Shown here in pieces: positions 3,882 to 5,798 of a stretch of DNA of 5,798 nucleotides; position 1 is the stretch's first letter, and the number at the start of each line of letters is the position of its first letter. The notes below the pieces were generated by a model, which was not told the origin of the DNA, searched no databases, and saw only the letters and a list, made by a program, of their open reading frames with translations. The position numbers were made by a program, and so were the translations under genes. The stretch is from Burkholderiaceae bacterium (GTDB lineage: Bacteria; Pseudomonadota; Gammaproteobacteria; Burkholderiales; Burkholderiaceae): positions 1 to 5,798 of the forward strand of contig JAGOCV010000261.1 in NCBI GenBank assembly GCA_017998575.1, in the 5' to 3' direction.

Positions 3882-5798
3882 ATGACCGAAGCGCTCAAGG
3901 TTCTGCTGCTCGAGGATTCGCGCGCCGACGCCGAATTGCTGGGCATCCGCCTGCACGCGGCCTATCCCGATGCCGAACTGGTGGTGGCCGACGAGAAAGC
4001 CTTTACCCAGGCGCTCGCCGGTGGCTGCTTCGACGTCGTGCTCTCCGACATCCGCGTCCCCGGCTACGACGGCATGCTGGCCGTGCGGCATGCCCGGGCC
4101 GTGCAGCCCACGACGCCGTTCATCTTCGTCTCGGGCACCGTGGGGGATGACGAGGCGGTCGAACTGCTCAAGCAGGGCGCCACCGATTACGTGAACAAGA
4201 ACCGCCTCGCGCGGCTGGTGCCGGTGATCGAGCGGGCCGTGCGCGAGAAGCGCCAGCTCGACGCCATCGAGCGCGTGCGGGCACGCCACCGCGAGGAAGA
4301 AGCCGCCGCCGCCCGCCTGCAGGCGCAGAAGAACGAGGTGGAAGAGCGGCTGCGCCTGGCGGTGCTGGCCACCAACGATGCGATCTGGGACTGGCAGTTC
4401 GACTCCGGCCGGGTGGTGTGGAACCGCGCGCTTTTCACGCTGTTTGGCCACGACATCGAGGAGAGCAGCGCGCAGTGGTGGATCGAACACATCCACGCCG
4501 ACGACCGCCAGCGCATCGAGGACAGCATCCACGCGGTCATCGACGGCACCGGCACCTCATGGACGGATGAGTACCGCTTCCGGCGCGCCGACGGCAGCTA
4601 TGCCGACGTGCTGGACCGCGGCCACGTCCACCGCGATGCCGATGGCCGCGCCGTGCGCATGATCGGCGCCATGCTGGACCTGACGGCGCGCAACGCCGCC
4701 GCCGCCGCGCTGCGCGAGAGCGAGCGCCAGTACCAGACACTCTTCGAGCTGATCGACGAAGGCTTCTGCGTGATCGAGTTCCTCGATGGGCCGCACGGGC
4801 CCATGAGCGACTACGTGCACGTGGCAGCCAACCCGGCCTACCTGGCCAACGCCGGCATTCCCGACGTGGTGGGCCAGCGCGTGCGCGACATGGTGCCGGC
4901 CGAAGCCGAAGGCTGGATCGAGATCTACCGCGACGTGCTGCTCACCGGCAAGCCCATCCGCTTCGAGCGCGAGCTGGTGGCCACACAGCGCTATCTGGCG
5001 TTGTCGGCCTTCCGCATCGATCCGCCCGAGCGACGGCAGGTGGCGGTGCTGTTCCAGGACGTGACGCAGCGCCACCGGGCCGAGATCGCGCTGCGCGAAC
5101 TCAACGAATCGCTGGAGCGCCGCGTGGCCGAAGAGGTGGCGCGCCGCGACGAAACCGAAAACGCCCTGCGCCAGTCGCAGAAGATGGAAGCCATCGGCCA
5201 GCTCACCGGCGGCATCGCGCACGATTTCAACAACCTGCTGGGCACCATCAGCAGCAGCGTGCAGATCCTGCAGATGCGCCTGTCGCAGGGCAAGACCGAC
5301 GGCGCCGCCCGCTACCTGGGCTTCGCCGAGGATTCGGTGCGCCGTGCGGCCGCCCTCACCCACCGCCTGCTCGCCTTCTCGCGCCAGCAGACGCTGGACC
5401 CGCGCCCGCTGGACGTCAACCGGCTGGTGCGCGGCATGGAAGAGCTGATCCGCCGCACCGTGGGCCCGCAGATCGAGGTCGAGGTGGTGGGCGCGGTCGG
5501 CCTGTGGCTCACTCGCGTCGATCCGTCGCAGCTGGAGAACTCGCTGCTCAACCTGTGCATCAACGCGCGCGACGCCATGCCCGAGGGCGGGCGCCTCATC
5601 ATCGAGACGGCCAACAAGTGGCTCGACGAGCGTGGCGCCGGCGAGCGCGAGCTGCGATCGGGCCAGTACGTGTCGCTGTGCGTGACCGACACCGGCACCG
5701 GCATGACGCCCGAGGTGCAGGAGCGCATCTTCGATCCCTTCTTCACCACCAAGCCCATCGGCCTGGGCACCGGCCTGGGCCTGTCCATGGTCTATGGC
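3882..5798 (+). CDS. Hybrid sensor histidine kinase with N-terminal receiver domain (REC-PAS-PAS-HisKA-HATPase), C-terminus cut by window edge
   Basis: Two-component signalling protein; 639 codons are visible and the frame is still open at the right edge. Residues 5-120 are a receiver domain: acidic pair E11-D12, phospho-acceptor D56 in [14 protein letters not shown]84 in IFVSG, K106 in DYVNKN. A charged helix (about 120-158) leads to PAS 1 (about 158-268, with the PAC-like ending RRADGSY...[11 protein letters not shown]). PAS 2 is about 281-399, ending [16 protein letters not shown] second coiled-coil-like linker (about 398-436) joins the kinase core. The H-box has H447 in [16 protein letters not shown], the N-box N557/N561 in [11 protein letters not shown]1 is DTGTGM (603-608), the F-box IFDPFFTTK (616-624), and G2 [10 protein letters not shown] (627-636). 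All catalytic elements are intact. No membrane segment, so it is cytosolic. This H-box type usually carries a second receiver at the C-terminus, expected beyond the window. ATG 3882 is the only plausible start in frame, although its Shine-Dalgarno is poor. The signal sensed is unknown. Confidence 0.93.
   Translation, partial: MTEALKVLLLEDSRADAELLGIRLHAAYPDAELVVADEKAFTQALAGGCFDVVLSDIRVPGYDGMLAVRHARAVQPTTPFIFVSGTVGDDEAVELLKQGATDYVNKNRLARLVPVIERAVREKRQLDAIERVRARHREEEAAAARLQAQKNEVEERLRLAVLATNDAIWDWQFDSGRVVWNRALFTLFGHDIEESSAQWWIEHIHADDRQRIEDSIHAVIDGTGTSWTDEYRFRRADGSYADVLDRGHVHRDADGRAVRMIGAMLDLTARNAAAAALRESERQYQTLFELIDEGFCVIEFLDGPHGPMSDYVHVAANPAYLANAGIPDVVGQRVRDMVPAEAEGWIEIYRDVLLTGKPIRFERELVATQRYLALSAFRIDPPERRQVAVLFQDVTQRHRAEIALRELNESLERRVAEEVARRDETENALRQSQKMEAIGQLTGGIAHDFNNLLGTISSSVQILQMRLSQGKTDGAARYLGFAEDSVRRAAALTHRLLAFSRQQTLDPRPLDVNRLVRGMEELIRRTVGPQIEVEVVGAVGLWLTRVDPSQLENSLLNLCINARDAMPEGGRLIIETANKWLDERGAGERELRSGQYVSLCVTDTGTGMTPEVQERIFDPFFTTKPIGLGTGLGLSMVYG

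Noticed and set aside
3831..5363. Two long minus-strand open frames (3831-4532 and 4557-5363) opposite the histidine kinase
   Set aside because: Both are His/Gly/Ala-rich shadows of a gene with intact H, N, G1, F and G2 boxes on the plus strand.

Overview
The window is GC-rich (roughly two thirds G+C by eye) with tightly packed Gram-negative genes. Protein style and gene content suggest a betaproteobacterium of the order Burkholderiales, perhaps a Comamonadaceae-like genus. That assignment is inference from composition and protein flavour, with no marker gene behind it. I see no mobile element, CRISPR array, rRNA, tRNA or phage gene.

Left part (1-1101): on the minus strand is the 5' 291 codons of a periplasmic substrate-binding protein of the NitT/TauT (NMT1/THI5-like) ABC transporter type. 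It has a GTG start, a strong Shine-Dalgarno and a twin-arginine-like signal peptide, and its C-terminus lies beyond the left edge. It is divergent from a plus-strand gene (1102-2364) for a polytopic membrane protein of the putative Na+/H+ antiporter family. The shared intergenic region holds a perfect T-N11-A dyad typical of LysR-type regulator sites. It also holds -10-like elements in both directions and, just in front of the antiporter gene, a compact segment with two perfect hairpins and a conserved-looking joining sequence. That segment looks like a cis-regulatory RNA and is a candidate for the Li+/Na+ riboswitches known to precede cation transporter genes.

Middle (2368-3618): a minus-strand operon reads from a Crp/Fnr-family regulator (260 aa) into a 73-aa and then an 88-aa hypothetical protein. 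The joins are a TGATG overlap and a 20-nt overlap, so the three are probably translationally coupled. The operon converges on the antiporter gene with only 3 bp between stop codons. A perfect ATTAAC-N4-GTTAAT palindrome, the geometry bound by Crp/Fnr dimers, sits directly upstream of the regulator and suggests autoregulation.

Right part (3882-5798): divergent from the regulator, across 263 bp, is the 5' 639 codons of a large hybrid histidine kinase (REC-PAS-PAS-HisKA-HATPase) that runs off the right edge. Regulator and kinase share an intergenic region, so they may be co-controlled, but no direct link can be shown from sequence alone.

The strongest candidate for something not routinely annotated is the structured leader of the antiporter gene. 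Next are the Crp/Fnr palindrome and the two small coupled ORFs behind the regulator.
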